Shown: piece by piece, positions 44,679 to 54,118 of the stretch
How positions within the stretch are numbered: position 1 is the first letter of the stretch
How the letters are laid out: every line of letters starts with the position of its first letter
Origin: Hyphomonas sp.
Lineage (GTDB): Bacteria > Pseudomonadota > Alphaproteobacteria > Caulobacterales > Hyphomonadaceae
NCBI RefSeq assembly: GCF_013823385.1
Contig: NZ_PNMA01000015.1
Span: 21,892 to 85,891, forward strand
Length of the DNA stretch: 64,000 nt
Direction: 5' to 3'
The notes under the pieces: generated by a model
What the model saw: the letters and a program-made list of their open reading frames with translations, nothing else
What the model was told of the DNA's origin: nothing
Database searches by the model: none
Program-made: the position numbers and the translations under genes

Positions 44679-45740
44679 ATGACCAAAGACAAAACCAAGA
44701 TATCCTATGGCGACTATATCGCGAAGATATATGACCCTCAGACAACGGAACAATGGATCGCTGACCACTCCATTGTCAGACCTGTGGATGGTCCTTTTGA
44801 CCTTCGCCTGGAGCCGGATCCGGATAAGGTTGAAATTCCTCCCGCGCTGCTGGGCAACGAAAACGCCATGGCGCTGGCCAATGATGTTTCCCGTTCGCGG
44901 AGGAAGAACAAATTTGATCGCCGGAAGAAATCCGGCCGCCATCCACCTGTGCTCGTTTCAGAAGGCGACAGTTGGTTTCAGTTTCCCGTACTTGTCGAAG
45001 ACATCATTGATGGTCTGGATCGCGACTACCTGATCTATTCGCTCGACGCCGCCGGGGACAAGCTGAGCAACATGATTTATGGCCCGCCCCGGAAAGGGAA
45101 ACGTGAGTTTCTCGATGGGCTGGATTATACCAAGAAAGACGTTCGGGGCTTTTTGTTTTCCGGCGCCGGCAACGACATTCTGGGAGATGATGCTTCCGGA
45201 AAGTCTGTGCTTCTGACCTTGATCAAGAAGTTCAACGGAAACCTGAACGACGCCGTTGGCCATATAGACCACGCTGCCTTGGCTTCGCAGCTTTCCTTCA
45301 TTGAGGGCGCCTATCAGAGCCTGATCAATGATATCAGGGCAATCAAGGCTTTCCGGACCCTTCCGATCTATGTCCATGGGTATGATTATGTCTTTCCCTA
45401 CCCTTGGAAAGAGAATGGCAAGCCCGACCCCCGAAAGCCGAAACACGCAAAGCCCGACCAATGGCTGGGCAGCATTTTCGCTTCGAAAAACATAGCCGAT
45501 CAATCGCTTCGCCGCGACATACTGATGGATCTGATCGATCAGCTTTACGCCAGGCTGGGGGGGCTTGCGGCCAAACCCGGCAATGAGAATGTCTTCATTG
45601 TTGATTGCAGGGGCGCGATGCCGAAGGTGAGTGATTGGATCGACGAAATTCACGGCACTTCAGCCGGGTTCAGCAAGGTCTCCCAGCGGTTCAGGGACAC
45701 CATCTCCAACAAGACACCTCCAGGGAACATTCACCCGTAA
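44679..45740 (+). CDS. SGNH/GDSL-like hydrolase
   Basis: A 353-residue protein without a signal peptide. The SGNH blocks are VSEGDSWFQFP (catalytic Ser, about residue 97), FSGAGNDILGD (Asn block, about 165), and WIDEIHGT (Asp-x-x-His, about 322). It is longer than a plain esterase, with an N-terminal 90-residue stretch of unknown fold. The substrate is unknown; lipids, acylated sugars or acylated nucleotides are possible. It is divergent from the trypsin-like gene across 100 bp, so the two probably share a regulated region. Confidence 0.78.
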   Translation: MTKDKTKISYGDYIAKIYDPQTTEQWIADHSIVRPVDGPFDLRLEPDPDKVEIPPALLGNENAMALANDVSRSRRKNKFDRRKKSGRHPPVLVSEGDSWFQFPVLVEDIIDGLDRDYLIYSLDAAGDKLSNMIYGPPRKGKREFLDGLDYTKKDVRGFLFSGAGNDILGDDASGKSVLLTLIKKFNGNLNDAVGHIDHAALASQLSFIEGAYQSLINDIRAIKAFRTLPIYVHGYDYVFPYPWKENGKPDPRKPKHAKPDQWLGSIFASKNIADQSLRRDILMDLIDQLYARLGGLAAKPGNENVFIVDCRGAMPKVSDWIDEIHGTSAGFSKVSQRFRDTISNKTPPGNIHP

Positions 45741-45904
45741 CCCGGGAACAACCCAATCCAGCAAAGCAATTGCCGCGTTGTCTGCTGGTTAGAGTGGCGC
45801 GATAGCCAGCGGCTGCGGTCTTGCGCAGCTGCTGCGCCGTTATGAAAGGCTTTCCTTGGGTCGCAGCCTATGCTTTCGGTTGCTGGAACTTCGGAAAGCC
45901 CAAA

Positions 45905-46531
45905 ATGAAACCCGACCTCATCATCTTCGATTTTGATGGCACGCTGGCGGACAGTGTGGGGTTTTTCCGTGAGCTGCTGCCGGAGCTGTCGCAGAAGTTC
46001 CGGTTCCGGATGCCGAGCTTTGAGGAGCAGGAAGCGATGCGGGGGCATCCGCCGCGCGAGGTGATGCAGGCGCTGGGCATTCCGGGGTGGAAGCTGCCTT
46101 TCATTGCCGTGCATGCGCGCAAGCGGGCGAAGGCGGCCGAGACATTCCCGCTGTTCGAGGGCACGCTGGATCTGCTCGATACGCTGATGGCCAAGGGCAT
46201 TCCCGTGGCGGTCGTTTCTTCCAATTCCGAGGCGGTCGTACGCCGGGCGCTGGGGCCGGAGATCAGTTCACGGATTTCTGCCTGGAGCTGCGGGGCGGGC
46301 ATGTTTGGCAAGGCCAAGCATTTCCGGGACGTGATGAAGCGCCTGAAGGCCGATCCGGCGCGGACGCTGGCGGTCGGCGACGAAATCCGCGACATTGATG
46401 CGGCGCGCGAAGTGGGCATCCGCTGCGTGGCCGTCAGCTGGGGGTTTGCGCCGCGCGAGGCGCTGAGCGCGGCGCAGCCCGACCATGCCTTTGATTGCGG
46501 GGAAGACCTCAAGGCCTTCCTGGCGGGCTGA
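45905..46531 (+). CDS. HAD-superfamily phosphatase (phosphoglycolate phosphatase-like)
   Basis: A 208-residue HAD hydrolase. The four motifs are IIFDFDGTLADS (nucleophile Asp), VAVVSSNSEA, the Lys in FGKAKHFRD, and LAVGDEIRDIDAA. A small helical cap lies between motifs I and II, as in the Gph group. The substrate is unknown. I start it at ATG 45905, directly before the first motif. The 164-bp gap upstream (45741-45904) shows no gene. Confidence 0.85.
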   Translation: MKPDLIIFDFDGTLADSVGFFRELLPELSQKFRFRMPSFEEQEAMRGHPPREVMQALGIPGWKLPFIAVHARKRAKAAETFPLFEGTLDLLDTLMAKGIPVAVVSSNSEAVVRRALGPEISSRISAWSCGAGMFGKAKHFRDVMKRLKADPARTLAVGDEIRDIDAAREVGIRCVAVSWGFAPREALSAAQPDHAFDCGEDLKAFLAG

Positions 46532-46647
46532 AGCAGCGATCAACCAGCCGTGAGCGGAATCCCGCGCATCCATGCCTCAAAAGGGCTGGACAGGCGGGCA
46601 GAATTTTCCGAGGCAAATGTAACAATAAAACAGAGAGGATCCCGCCC

Positions 46648-48186
46648 ATGAAAACATGGATCACCGCCGCTGTATCCGCGATGGTGCTGGCCATGCCAGC
46701 GCTTGCCGAAGTGCCGCGTATCGATTTTGCCAAGGCCGAACGCCCCGCCGGAGGCGCTGTGGCGCTGCCCGTGGGCAAGGATGGCGCGCTGGAAGGCATT
46801 TCCCGTGACGTTGACCGGGCCGCGAAGGGGGCGATTGCCGAGGCGATCAAGACCGCCGGCTTCAAGGGCGCGGCCGGGCAGACGCTGACGCTCTATGGCG
46901 TAGGCCCCTATGGCGCGGTGTTGCTGGTGGGCACGGGCGAGGGCCTGAAATCCGCCGCCGACCTGCAGACCTATGGCGGCACGGTGGCCAAGGGTACGGC
47001 GGGATGGACGGCGGCGGTGAACGTCGTGGTGCCCGACGCCAAGGATGTGGGCAATGACGCGGCGATTGCCGCCCAGGGCGCGATGCTGGGCGCGTATGAT
47101 TTCGGCAAATGGGGCAAGGCTGCGCCGGCCGCTGAGCCCAGGGTGACGCTGACCTTCCTGGCGCCGGACGCCAATGCCGCGCGCCGCGCCTGGGAAACGG
47201 ACGCCCGCGCCGTGGCCGAAGGCGTGTTCTTTGCGCGGGACCTTGTCTCCACGCCGTCGAACATCAAGACACCGGCCTGGTTTGCCGATCAGGTGGTGGA
47301 AAAGTTCCAGGGCCTGTCGAATGTGACGGTGACAGTGCTGGACGAGACGCAGATCGAGGCCCTTGGCATGGGCGCGCTTTACGGAACGGGGCAGGGCTCT
47401 GTGCGTCCACCGCGGCTGGTGGCGGTGGAGTATAGGGGCGGCCAGGCGGGCGAGGCGCCGATTGTCTTTGTCGGCAAGGGCATCACCTTTGATACTGGCG
47501 GCATCTCGATCAAGCCGAGTGCCAATATGTGGCGTATGCGGATGGATATGGCCGGGGCAGCGGCGTCGGCGGGCGCGGTCCTGACGCTGGCAAAGCGCGG
47601 AGCGAAGGTGAACGCGGTCGCGGTGCTTCCGCTGGCCGAGAACATGCCGGATGGCAATGCGATCCGCCCCGGCGATGTTCTGACCTCGATGAGCGGCAAG
47701 ACGATTGAAATCATGAGCACGGACGCCGAAGGCCGGCTTGTTCTGGCCGATGGGCTCTGGTGGGCGCAGGCGCAGTACAAGCCGAAGCTGGCTGTGACGA
47801 TTGCGACGCTGACGGGCGCTGTCGGGGGTGCTCTGGGGTCTGACTATGCCGGTCTCTTCACCAAGGATGATGCGCTGGCCGAGAGGTTTCTTGCGGCGGC
47901 GGATGCGTCGGGTGAGGCGCTGTGGCGCCTTCCGGTGCATCCCAATACGTTCAAGGCCATCCGCAGCGATGTGGCCGACGTCAAGAATGGCGGCGATGGC
48001 GCGCCGGGCGCTTCTGTTGGCGCCGCGTTCGTGATGGAATGGGTGAAGGAAGAGACGCCCTTCGTTCACCTCGATATTGCGTCAATGGCCTGGCAGAACT
48101 CGGGCAATGCGGTCGATCCCAAAGGCGCGGTCGGCTATGGCGTGCGCCTCTTTGACGAGCTGGCGCGGACTTACGAAGCCAGGTAA
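46648..48186 (+). CDS. Secreted M17 leucyl aminopeptidase
   Basis: A 512-residue M17 peptidase with a signal peptide (MKTWITAAVSAMVLAMPALA), so it acts outside the cytosol. The family signature appears as STDAEGRLVL, with the metal site in FVGKGITFDTGGISIKP. It is a divergent paralogue of pepA at 16798. Exported M17 enzymes may help use external peptides. A strong terminator follows 22 bp downstream. Confidence 0.88.
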   Translation: MKTWITAAVSAMVLAMPALAEVPRIDFAKAERPAGGAVALPVGKDGALEGISRDVDRAAKGAIAEAIKTAGFKGAAGQTLTLYGVGPYGAVLLVGTGEGLKSAADLQTYGGTVAKGTAGWTAAVNVVVPDAKDVGNDAAIAAQGAMLGAYDFGKWGKAAPAAEPRVTLTFLAPDANAARRAWETDARAVAEGVFFARDLVSTPSNIKTPAWFADQVVEKFQGLSNVTVTVLDETQIEALGMGALYGTGQGSVRPPRLVAVEYRGGQAGEAPIVFVGKGITFDTGGISIKPSANMWRMRMDMAGAAASAGAVLTLAKRGAKVNAVAVLPLAENMPDGNAIRPGDVLTSMSGKTIEIMSTDAEGRLVLADGLWWAQAQYKPKLAVTIATLTGAVGGALGSDYAGLFTKDDALAERFLAAADASGEALWRLPVHPNTFKAIRSDVADVKNGGDGAPGASVGAAFVMEWVKEETPFVHLDIASMAWQNSGNAVDPKGAVGYGVRLFDELARTYEAR

Positions 48187-48207
48187 TCCTTTGACAGAAT
48201 GAAATGG

Positions 48208-48251
48208 GAAGCCCCGGCAGGATGCTCGTCCGGCCGGGGCTTCGCTTTTTT
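48208..48251 (+). terminator. Rho-independent terminator after the M17 gene
   Basis: GAAGCCCCGGC and GCCGGGGCTTC form an 11-bp perfect stem, followed by GCTTTTTT. The opposing DegT gene ends 13 bp further on. Confidence 0.88.
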
Positions 48252-48263
48252 AGGGCCAAGGCT

Positions 48264-49400
48264 TCAGGCGGCGATGCCCTCGGCGACGCGGCGCATCAGG
48301 AAACTGGGGTAGTTCAGGCCGAGATTGACGACGCAGGTGCGGTCTAGAATATCCAGCGTGCGGGCGCACATATCCGGGGTGTAGGTAATCTCGCGTTTGG
48401 CCCAGGCCCAGGGGTTCATCTTCGGATGGAAGGTGCGCCGGGCAAGGATGGGTTCCCAGTTGGTGTAGATGTGCTTGGAGCTGTCGCGCAGGCGGTTCCA
48501 GATGCCTTTGCGTCCCTGCAGGGCGATGGCGGCCTCGGTGGTGGGCGCAATCACGGTGAGGCTGACGGCGCTGTCTGCGTCATTGTGCGGGGTGACCTGA
48601 TAACCCGTGCCTCTGGCGAGGATGTCCGCCAGGGCGGCGCGGCGTCTGCGCTTGCGCTCCAGCATGGGGACAACCTTGCGAAGCTGCACACGCGCCATCG
48701 CGCTCTGGATCTCGTTGACCTTCATGTTGACGCCGACGAAGGCGGGCTCGTTATAGCGCTCCTCATGGCCCCGGATCATCGCGCCAAGATCATGATAGGA
48801 ACGGGCGCGGGCATAATACTGGTCGTCATTGGTGAGGATGGCGCCGCCCTCGCCGATATTTAGGTTCTTCATCTTGTTGAAGCTGAAGGCGCCGAGATGG
48901 CCGATGGTGCCGAGGGCGCGGCCCTTATAGGTGACCCCGACGGACTGGCAGGCATCTTCGATGACGATCAGGCCGTGCTTTTTCGCAATCGCCATGATCG
49001 CGTCCATGTCGCAGGGGGCGTTGCCCATATGCACAGGGATGATGGCGCGGGTGTAGGGGGTGATCTTCCGCTCGATGTCTTCGGGATCGATGGTGAGGGT
49101 CTCGTCAATGTCGACCAGGATCGGAACAGCGCCGACCATGACGGGCGCGGCGGCGGTTGCCATCCAGGTATAGGCTGGGACGAGGACCTCATCGCCGGGG
49201 CCGATGCCAGCGGCGGCGAGGGCCGCGATCAGCGCGCCGGTTCCGGACGTGACGGCCAAGCTGTGGCGCGCCCCAGTCAGCCGGCAGAGGTCCTGCTCGA
49301 ACTCTTCGGTGAAATGAGCCTTCTCGGAATAGCGCGTGAGCTGCCCTTCCGCGATCGCGCGGCCAGCGGCGATCCATTCGCAGATACCCATGGCTGGCAT
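48264..49400 (-). CDS. DegT/DnrJ/EryC1-family aminotransferase
   Basis: A 378-residue PLP enzyme of the sugar aminotransferase family. The PLP-binding Lys lies in AFSFNKMKNLNIGEGG, and the Asp region in GLIVIEDACQSVG. These enzymes add an amino group to a nucleotide keto-sugar for polysaccharide or LPS. The nearby HfsA/HfsB-like genes and methyltransferase make a surface-polysaccharide role plausible, but no sugar dehydratase is in the window. Confidence 0.87.
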   Translation of the reverse strand: MPAMGICEWIAAGRAIAEGQLTRYSEKAHFTEEFEQDLCRLTGARHSLAVTSGTGALIAALAAAGIGPGDEVLVPAYTWMATAAAPVMVGAVPILVDIDETLTIDPEDIERKITPYTRAIIPVHMGNAPCDMDAIMAIAKKHGLIVIEDACQSVGVTYKGRALGTIGHLGAFSFNKMKNLNIGEGGAILTNDDQYYARARSYHDLGAMIRGHEERYNEPAFVGVNMKVNEIQSAMARVQLRKVVPMLERKRRRRAALADILARGTGYQVTPHNDADSAVSLTVIAPTTEAAIALQGRKGIWNRLRDSSKHIYTNWEPILARRTFHPKMNPWAWAKREITYTPDMCARTLDILDRTCVVNLGLNYPSFLMRRVAEGIAA

Positions 49401-49507
49401 TTCGGCGTCTCCCAGATTGGCTCAGGCCATCCAGGGACAGTCAATTTGCATGCCAGAGGGCAAGTCCGGGAACGTCGGGTAGACCGGCCCTCCGGAAGGG
49501 CCGGCCG

Positions 49508-50455
49508 TCAGCTGCGTTCCTTGACCAGGCCGATCTCGCGCAGGCGTTCCATCAGAAAGTCCTGAGCCGTGATCGGCTTTTCTGCCTTGCCCCCTTCGGC
49601 GAGGCAGCCGGGGAGGGCTTCGATCAGGAAATCCTGATTGAAATGAAGGAAGAAGGGGGTGGAGTAGCGCGGGAAACGGGAGCGTTCCGGGGCCGGGTTC
49701 ACGACGCGGTGCGTGGTCGAGGGCAGAACGCCGCCGGCATAACGCTGCAGCATGTCGCCGCAATTGATCACGAGCGCGCCGGGGGGCGGATTGACGGCAA
49801 GCCAGGCGCCTGAGCGGTGTTTCACTTCGAGACCGGCTTCCTCGGCGCCCAGAAGCAGGGTGATGACGTTAATGTCTTCATGCGCGCCGGCACGGACCGA
49901 GCCTTCCGGCGGCGGGTTCATCTGCGGGGGATAGTGCAGCAGGCGCAGGATGGAGTTGCCGAAGTTAACCTTGTCGTCAAACCAGGCCTCCGGAAGGTTC
50001 AGATGCAGCGCAACGCCCTTGAGCAGCTCCGCGCCAAAATCGTCCAGCGCGGTGTAGAGCGCGCGGGTGGCGCGGTCGAAGTCTGCCACTTCGGTGACGC
50101 TGGGCGTATCCTTCATCGTGGCGCGGTAGGGCGAGCCGGGTGGCAGGTCGCGGCCGGTATGCCAGAACTCTTTCAGGTCAGCCTGCGCCTGTCCCTTGGC
50201 GTTTTCAGTGCCGAAGGGCGTGTAGCCGCGCTGCCGGCCGCCGGGAGCATCGTGATATTTTTCCTTCACATCCTCGGAGAGGGCGAAAAAGCCTTTGGTG
50301 GCGGCAAGGTTTGCATCGATCACGGACTGCTCGACCGGGTGGCCGGTGATGACGGCAAAGCCGGTTTCCCGGAAGGATTTTCCGAGCTTGTCAGCGAAGG
50401 CGGCCTTGTCGGTGTGCCAGAGGGCATAGGGGATGGGTTCGAAATATTGGGTCAT
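49508..50455 (-). CDS. Isopenicillin-N-synthase-like 2OG-Fe(II) dioxygenase
   Basis: A 315-residue enzyme. The N-terminal DIOX_N region includes FRETGFAVITGHPV. The iron facial triad is in GAHEDINVITLLLG (His-x-Asp) and STTHRVVNP (His), and the 2-oxoglutarate Arg is in PRYSTPFF. The substrate is unknown. I use the ATG at 50453-50455; the 48 codons upstream in the same frame are Ser/Pro-rich and not conserved. It is divergent from the methyltransferase gene. Confidence 0.87.
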   Translation of the reverse strand: MTQYFEPIPYALWHTDKAAFADKLGKSFRETGFAVITGHPVEQSVIDANLAATKGFFALSEDVKEKYHDAPGGRQRGYTPFGTENAKGQAQADLKEFWHTGRDLPPGSPYRATMKDTPSVTEVADFDRATRALYTALDDFGAELLKGVALHLNLPEAWFDDKVNFGNSILRLLHYPPQMNPPPEGSVRAGAHEDINVITLLLGAEEAGLEVKHRSGAWLAVNPPPGALVINCGDMLQRYAGGVLPSTTHRVVNPAPERSRFPRYSTPFFLHFNQDFLIEALPGCLAEGGKAEKPITAQDFLMERLREIGLVKERS

Positions 50456-50649
50456 GGAAGAAGTCTGCCAGAAGTAGCGCCGCGCCGATAGATGGCGGCC
50501 TGACGCGGGCATTTCGGGACCGGAAAATGGAGCATTTCTGATGGCAGGCTGACGGCTGTCTGACGAGGGGCTGACGGAAGGAAAATTAAGTTGCATCAAG
50601 GAGTTACCTTTCCCTAGCGTGCGCCCGGATACGGAGAGGAGAGCGCGCT

Positions 50650-51453
50650 GTGCAGCTGAAAATCGTGGACCGCTACAAGCGGGACTGCCCCGCCTGTCTC
50701 AGCGAGGATGAGCGCCCTCTGGACCGCTACAGCCGGGATGGCTGGAACATGGTTCAGTGCGCCCGGTGCGAGCAGGTGTATCTGAACGAAGCGCCTGTCT
50801 ATGAGGCGCTGTCGGAGGAGCTGGCCTGGACGAAGCAGTTCGCCAAAGAGGCAGCACGGCGAAAGCAGAAAGACCCCATCGTGCAGTGGCTGGACACCAA
50901 GACCCGCTGGCGGCTGCACATGTTCCGCGAAGACGAGTGGGGTTATATCGCCGAGCGGGTTGAGGCGGGGCGCGTACTGGATGTCGGCTGTGGCTCCGTG
51001 AACCGTATCCCTGAGCAGTTCACCCCGTTCGGCATCGAGATCGAAAAGGAAACGGCCGCCATCGCGAATGAGAAGATGCAGGCGCGCGGCGGACGGGCGG
51101 TGCACGCGCCCGCGCTGGACGGGTTGGAGCAGTTCGAGGACGGCTTTTTCAACGGCATCATCATGCGCTCCTATCTGGAGCATGAGGCGCAGCCGCGCGC
51201 GGTGCTGGAGGCCTGCTACCGCAAGCTGGCACCGGGGGGCGTGATTTATGTGAAGGTGCCGAATTTCGGGACGCTGAACCGGGCGGTGCGCGGGGCAGAA
51301 TGGTGCGGGTTCCGCTATCCAGATCACCTCAACCAGTTCACCATTCCGGGCCTGAAACGGCTGGCCGAAACGCTCGGCTACCGGTTTGAACTGAAAAACG
51401 TGCTGACGCGCTACACCAACGACAATCTGCACAGCTTCCTCATCCGGCCCTGA
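50650..51453 (+). CDS. Class I SAM methyltransferase with N-terminal zinc ribbon
   Basis: A 267-residue protein. Residues 10-45 have CPAC and CARC pairs, a zinc ribbon as in the Methyltransf_23 group with a CxxC head. The SAM-binding motif I is GRVLDVGCGSVNRIP, and a motif like YLEHEAQPRAVLEACYRKL follows. The acceptor is unknown; members of this group often modify sugars or polyketides. The start is GTG, eight bases after GGAGAGGAGAG. It lies just upstream of the hfsA-like gene. Confidence 0.82.
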   Translation: MQLKIVDRYKRDCPACLSEDERPLDRYSRDGWNMVQCARCEQVYLNEAPVYEALSEELAWTKQFAKEAARRKQKDPIVQWLDTKTRWRLHMFREDEWGYIAERVEAGRVLDVGCGSVNRIPEQFTPFGIEIEKETAAIANEKMQARGGRAVHAPALDGLEQFEDGFFNGIIMRSYLEHEAQPRAVLEACYRKLAPGGVIYVKVPNFGTLNRAVRGAEWCGFRYPDHLNQFTIPGLKRLAETLGYRFELKNVLTRYTNDNLHSFLIRP

Positions 51454-51565
51454 AGCGGCACTGAAGCGGGCTGGCTGGGGGGCAGCCCCTTGATGCTTAA
51501 CGAAATCTCAAACGCGCCATGGCATCTGTGACAGGTTGAGTACCCGCAGGGAGCGGCGCGAACCT

Positions 51566-52981
51566 ATGTCTCCAGCCGATGCCGGCCAATCTGAAGCGCG
51601 GGCAGCGCTGCCGCGCTTGCGGCCACGCCTGGGCGCGGCGGATGTGCTGGTGCATCTGTGGCGGGCGAAATGGCTGATGCTGCTGGTCTTCCTGCCGCTG
51701 TTCACGCTCGGCCTGTTTGCGGCGCTGATGCTGCCGCAGCGGTATGTGGCGCAGGCACGGATATTGGTGGCACCGGCATCCGAGCGCGCGGACGCTGACA
51801 GCGCCGCCCGGTCCGAGATCGAGCTGATGCGCAGCCCGGTGGTGGCGCGCGCGGCGCTCGAGAAGGTGACCCTGGCGCGGGCCTATCCGGCACTTGCCGC
51901 GCAATGCGGCCGGAAAGACTGCGTGCGGATCGGCGCAGACCTTGTGGACGATAGTCTTCAGACAGATGTTATGCCCGGCGGAAGGGCCATCAGCCTGCGG
52001 TTTTCCCATGCCGATCCGGAAATGGCTGCGGCCCTGCTGAATGCCCTGACACGGGCCTATCTCGATTATCGCCCGGCGGTGCTGGGGGAGGAGCCGGCCC
52101 TCAGCTTCGCAGCCCAGCGGGAGCGGTTTGAACGCGAGGTGGCCGATGCCGAAACGGCGATCCTGGCCTATCTTGCGCAGAACGGGCTGACCGGGCTTGA
52201 AACTGAGCGCAGCACGCAGCAGCGCCTCTATGAGGCCGCAAGTCTTGAACTGATGACAGCGGCCGCCCAAAAGGCTCAGCTTGAGGCGGAGCTGGCAAGC
52301 TATCGCCGGAAGCTTGGCACGCTGCCGGCCGATCAGGCGCTGTATACGGAAGACACCGCCCACCAACGCCTGCAGGAGCTTTACGTTCAGCGCGAAGAGC
52401 TGCGGGCCCGTCTGGCGCCCAATGCCCTGGCGCTGCGCGATCTGGACAACCGCATCGAGCGGATCGAAGGGCTGATCGCGGCGCAGGCAGAGACTGCCGG
52501 CGCCGTGCGCCGCGGGCCTGATCCGCTCTATCAGGAAGTTCGCTTGGCCATTGCGCGGCTTGAGGCAGAAGTGCAGGCGGCAAGCCGTCAGCAGGCGGAG
52601 CTGCATGCGCAGATCGCCAGCCTTGAAGCGCGGGATCAGCAATTGCGGGAACTGGCGCCGGGGCTGGCAGAGTTGGCGCGCCGGCGGGATATTGCCGCCG
52701 ATGCGGCGCGTCAGTTTGGTGCCAGAGCCGCTGAGGCGCGGGCGCGGAGTGATCTTGCCCGGGAGGGCGCGGGGGATGTCCGCCTTGTGGAAAAGGCAGC
52801 GCCGCCGCTACGCGGGGAAAGCCTGCGGATATTCGCGTCTGTCGCCGTATTTCTTCTGGCGGCGCTGGCCGCACTCGGCGCGGGCCTTGCGCACGCGTTC
52901 AGCGCGCGGGGCTTTGCCACGCCGCGCGCACTGGAGCGGACAGTGGGCCTGCCCGTGCTTGCCACCGTGCGGCAGCACTGA
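51566..52981 (+). CDS. HfsA/GumC-like polysaccharide export protein (Wzz domain)
   Basis: A 471-residue inner-membrane protein. It has one membrane helix near residue 40 (WLMLLVFLPLFTLGLFAALM), a Wzz region, a long periplasmic coiled coil (residues 180-400) and a second helix near 425. It lacks the cytosolic kinase domain of Wzc, which is supplied by the next gene, as in Caulobacter hfsA-hfsB for holdfast. The role in regulating chain length or opening the export channel is inferred from the family. No secretin (hfsD) is in the window. Confidence 0.75.
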   Translation: MSPADAGQSEARAALPRLRPRLGAADVLVHLWRAKWLMLLVFLPLFTLGLFAALMLPQRYVAQARILVAPASERADADSAARSEIELMRSPVVARAALEKVTLARAYPALAAQCGRKDCVRIGADLVDDSLQTDVMPGGRAISLRFSHADPEMAAALLNALTRAYLDYRPAVLGEEPALSFAAQRERFEREVADAETAILAYLAQNGLTGLETERSTQQRLYEAASLELMTAAAQKAQLEAELASYRRKLGTLPADQALYTEDTAHQRLQELYVQREELRARLAPNALALRDLDNRIERIEGLIAAQAETAGAVRRGPDPLYQEVRLAIARLEAEVQAASRQQAELHAQIASLEARDQQLRELAPGLAELARRRDIAADAARQFGARAAEARARSDLAREGAGDVRLVEKAAPPLRGESLRIFASVAVFLLAALAALGAGLAHAFSARGFATPRALERTVGLPVLATVRQH

Positions 52982-53059
52982 GACCAGGCGAGCGCTTTTC
53001 CTAAAGACGCATTAACCATGGCATGCTAGCGCTCCAGCAGGAAGAAGCGAAGGCACGTC

Positions 53060-53755
53060 ATGCTTGATCTGCGGCAGGATCTTGCCAGCCTCTGGCAGGC
53101 TGCAACGCGGGTCACCCCGCGTTCGGGGGGGCGTGTCCTGATGTTTATGTCGGCGAGCGAGGGAGAGGGCACGAGCAGTGTTGCCGCCTCCTTTGCCCTG
53201 ATGGCCGCAGCGCGGGCCGCCCGCATGACCTGGCTTATTGATCTCGATCTGCGGGGTAACCCTCTTTATACGGCGTTTTCAAAGGGGGTTCTCGGCGGTA
53301 TTGGCCGGCCGGGGCATGCGCTGGACGCTTCCCTTGGGGTGGAACAGGTTTATTCTGTGCCCGGATCAGAAAATGTGCCGGCCATGTCAAAACTGCTGAC
53401 GGCGCATCAGATCGATGGTCTGCGCCTCCTGGTGACGCGCTTCCGCAATGAGCGGCTTTCGCCGGGGCAGAGTGTGCGCATGCTGCCCGCGCCAGGCTGG
53501 TGGGCAGCACTTCGGCGCAGCGCGGACTGGGCCGTCATCGACGCCCCGGCGCTTTCGCGTTCCGCAGCGGGGCTGACCTACGCGCCTCTGGCTGATGGAG
53601 TGGTCCTGGTGGTTCAGGCCGAAGCAGCCGGCGCCGATGAGGTGGAGGATCTGCGCGCGGCGGTCGAGGCGGCGGGCGGGAGCGTCATCGGGGTCGTCCT
53701 GAACCGGTTGAAATCCGGCCGGGCGCCTGCGGGCCATCAGCGGCCGGGCGCCTGA
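53060..53755 (+). CDS. HfsB/CpsD-like ATPase-fold protein with degenerate P-loop
   Basis: A 231-residue MinD/BY-kinase-fold protein. The P-loop reads MSASEGEGTSSVAASF: the Lys of GKS/T is replaced by Thr-Ser. The Walker A' region is TWLIDLDLRGNPLY, and the C-terminal fold ends IGVVLNRLKSGRAP without a Tyr cluster. HfsB of Caulobacter is the same kind of protein, paired with HfsA in holdfast export. The gene lies 78 bp after the HfsA-like gene. The lost Lys suggests a regulatory or structural role rather than kinase activity. Confidence 0.75.
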   Translation: MLDLRQDLASLWQAATRVTPRSGGRVLMFMSASEGEGTSSVAASFALMAAARAARMTWLIDLDLRGNPLYTAFSKGVLGGIGRPGHALDASLGVEQVYSVPGSENVPAMSKLLTAHQIDGLRLLVTRFRNERLSPGQSVRMLPAPGWWAALRRSADWAVIDAPALSRSAAGLTYAPLADGVVLVVQAEAAGADEVEDLRAAVEAAGGSVIGVVLNRLKSGRAPAGHQRPGA

Positions 53756-53939
53756 CGGCGCGTTGAAGGCGCCGTGCGGGCTGTGGAATTCCGGGAGGCG
53801 CGGCCCGGCGCGGCGCCAAACTGGCCGATTTATTCCGTCTGTTTCGGCGGTATGGCGACTTTTCCCGCCCGAGGGCGTCCAATCACCGCAATTCAGACTT
53901 GCCCCAATTCCCCCTCCTCTATAGGGAATTCCGAGCGCT

Positions 53940-54029
53940 GGAGAGGTGGCCGAGTGGCTGAAGGCGCGCCCCTGCTAAGGGCGTATACGTTAACGCGTAT
54001 CGAGGGTTCGAATCCCTTCCTCTCCGCCA
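53940..54029 (+). tRNA. tRNA-Ser (GCU anticodon)
   Basis: A 90-nt class II tRNA including an encoded CCA. The acceptor stem is GGAGAGG with CCTCTCC, the anticodon loop is CTGCTAA (GCT), there is a long variable arm (GTATACGTTAACGCGTATC), and the T arm is GAGGGTTCGAATCCCTT. Its 3' end is the likely attachment site of the element that follows, since an integrase gene starts 90 bp downstream. Confidence 0.96.
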
Positions 54030-54084
54030 CTTGTACCAAGGCGCTTGTTTTTAGATAATAATCTGAAAAATCAGGGGAAAGCTG

Positions 54085-54095
54085 TGTACCCCGGT
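54085..54095. promoter_or_regulatory. TGTACCCCGGT motif, copy 1 (int promoter region)
   Basis: An 11-bp motif found three times in the element and not noticed elsewhere. Here it is 23 bp ahead of the integrase start and partly palindromic (GTACCCCGGTAC), followed by a second GGTACAA. It may be an operator. Confidence 0.45.
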
Positions 54096-54118
54096 ACAAA
54101 ACTTGGTACAATTCGAGG

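Noticed and set aside
46540..48069. Minus-strand open frame of 509 codons
   Set aside because: Antisense to the exported M17 gene; composition is typical of a shadow frame.
53940..54029. A disrupted tRNA gene
   Set aside because: The acceptor stem, T arm and CCA are all intact, so integration restored a complete tRNA.
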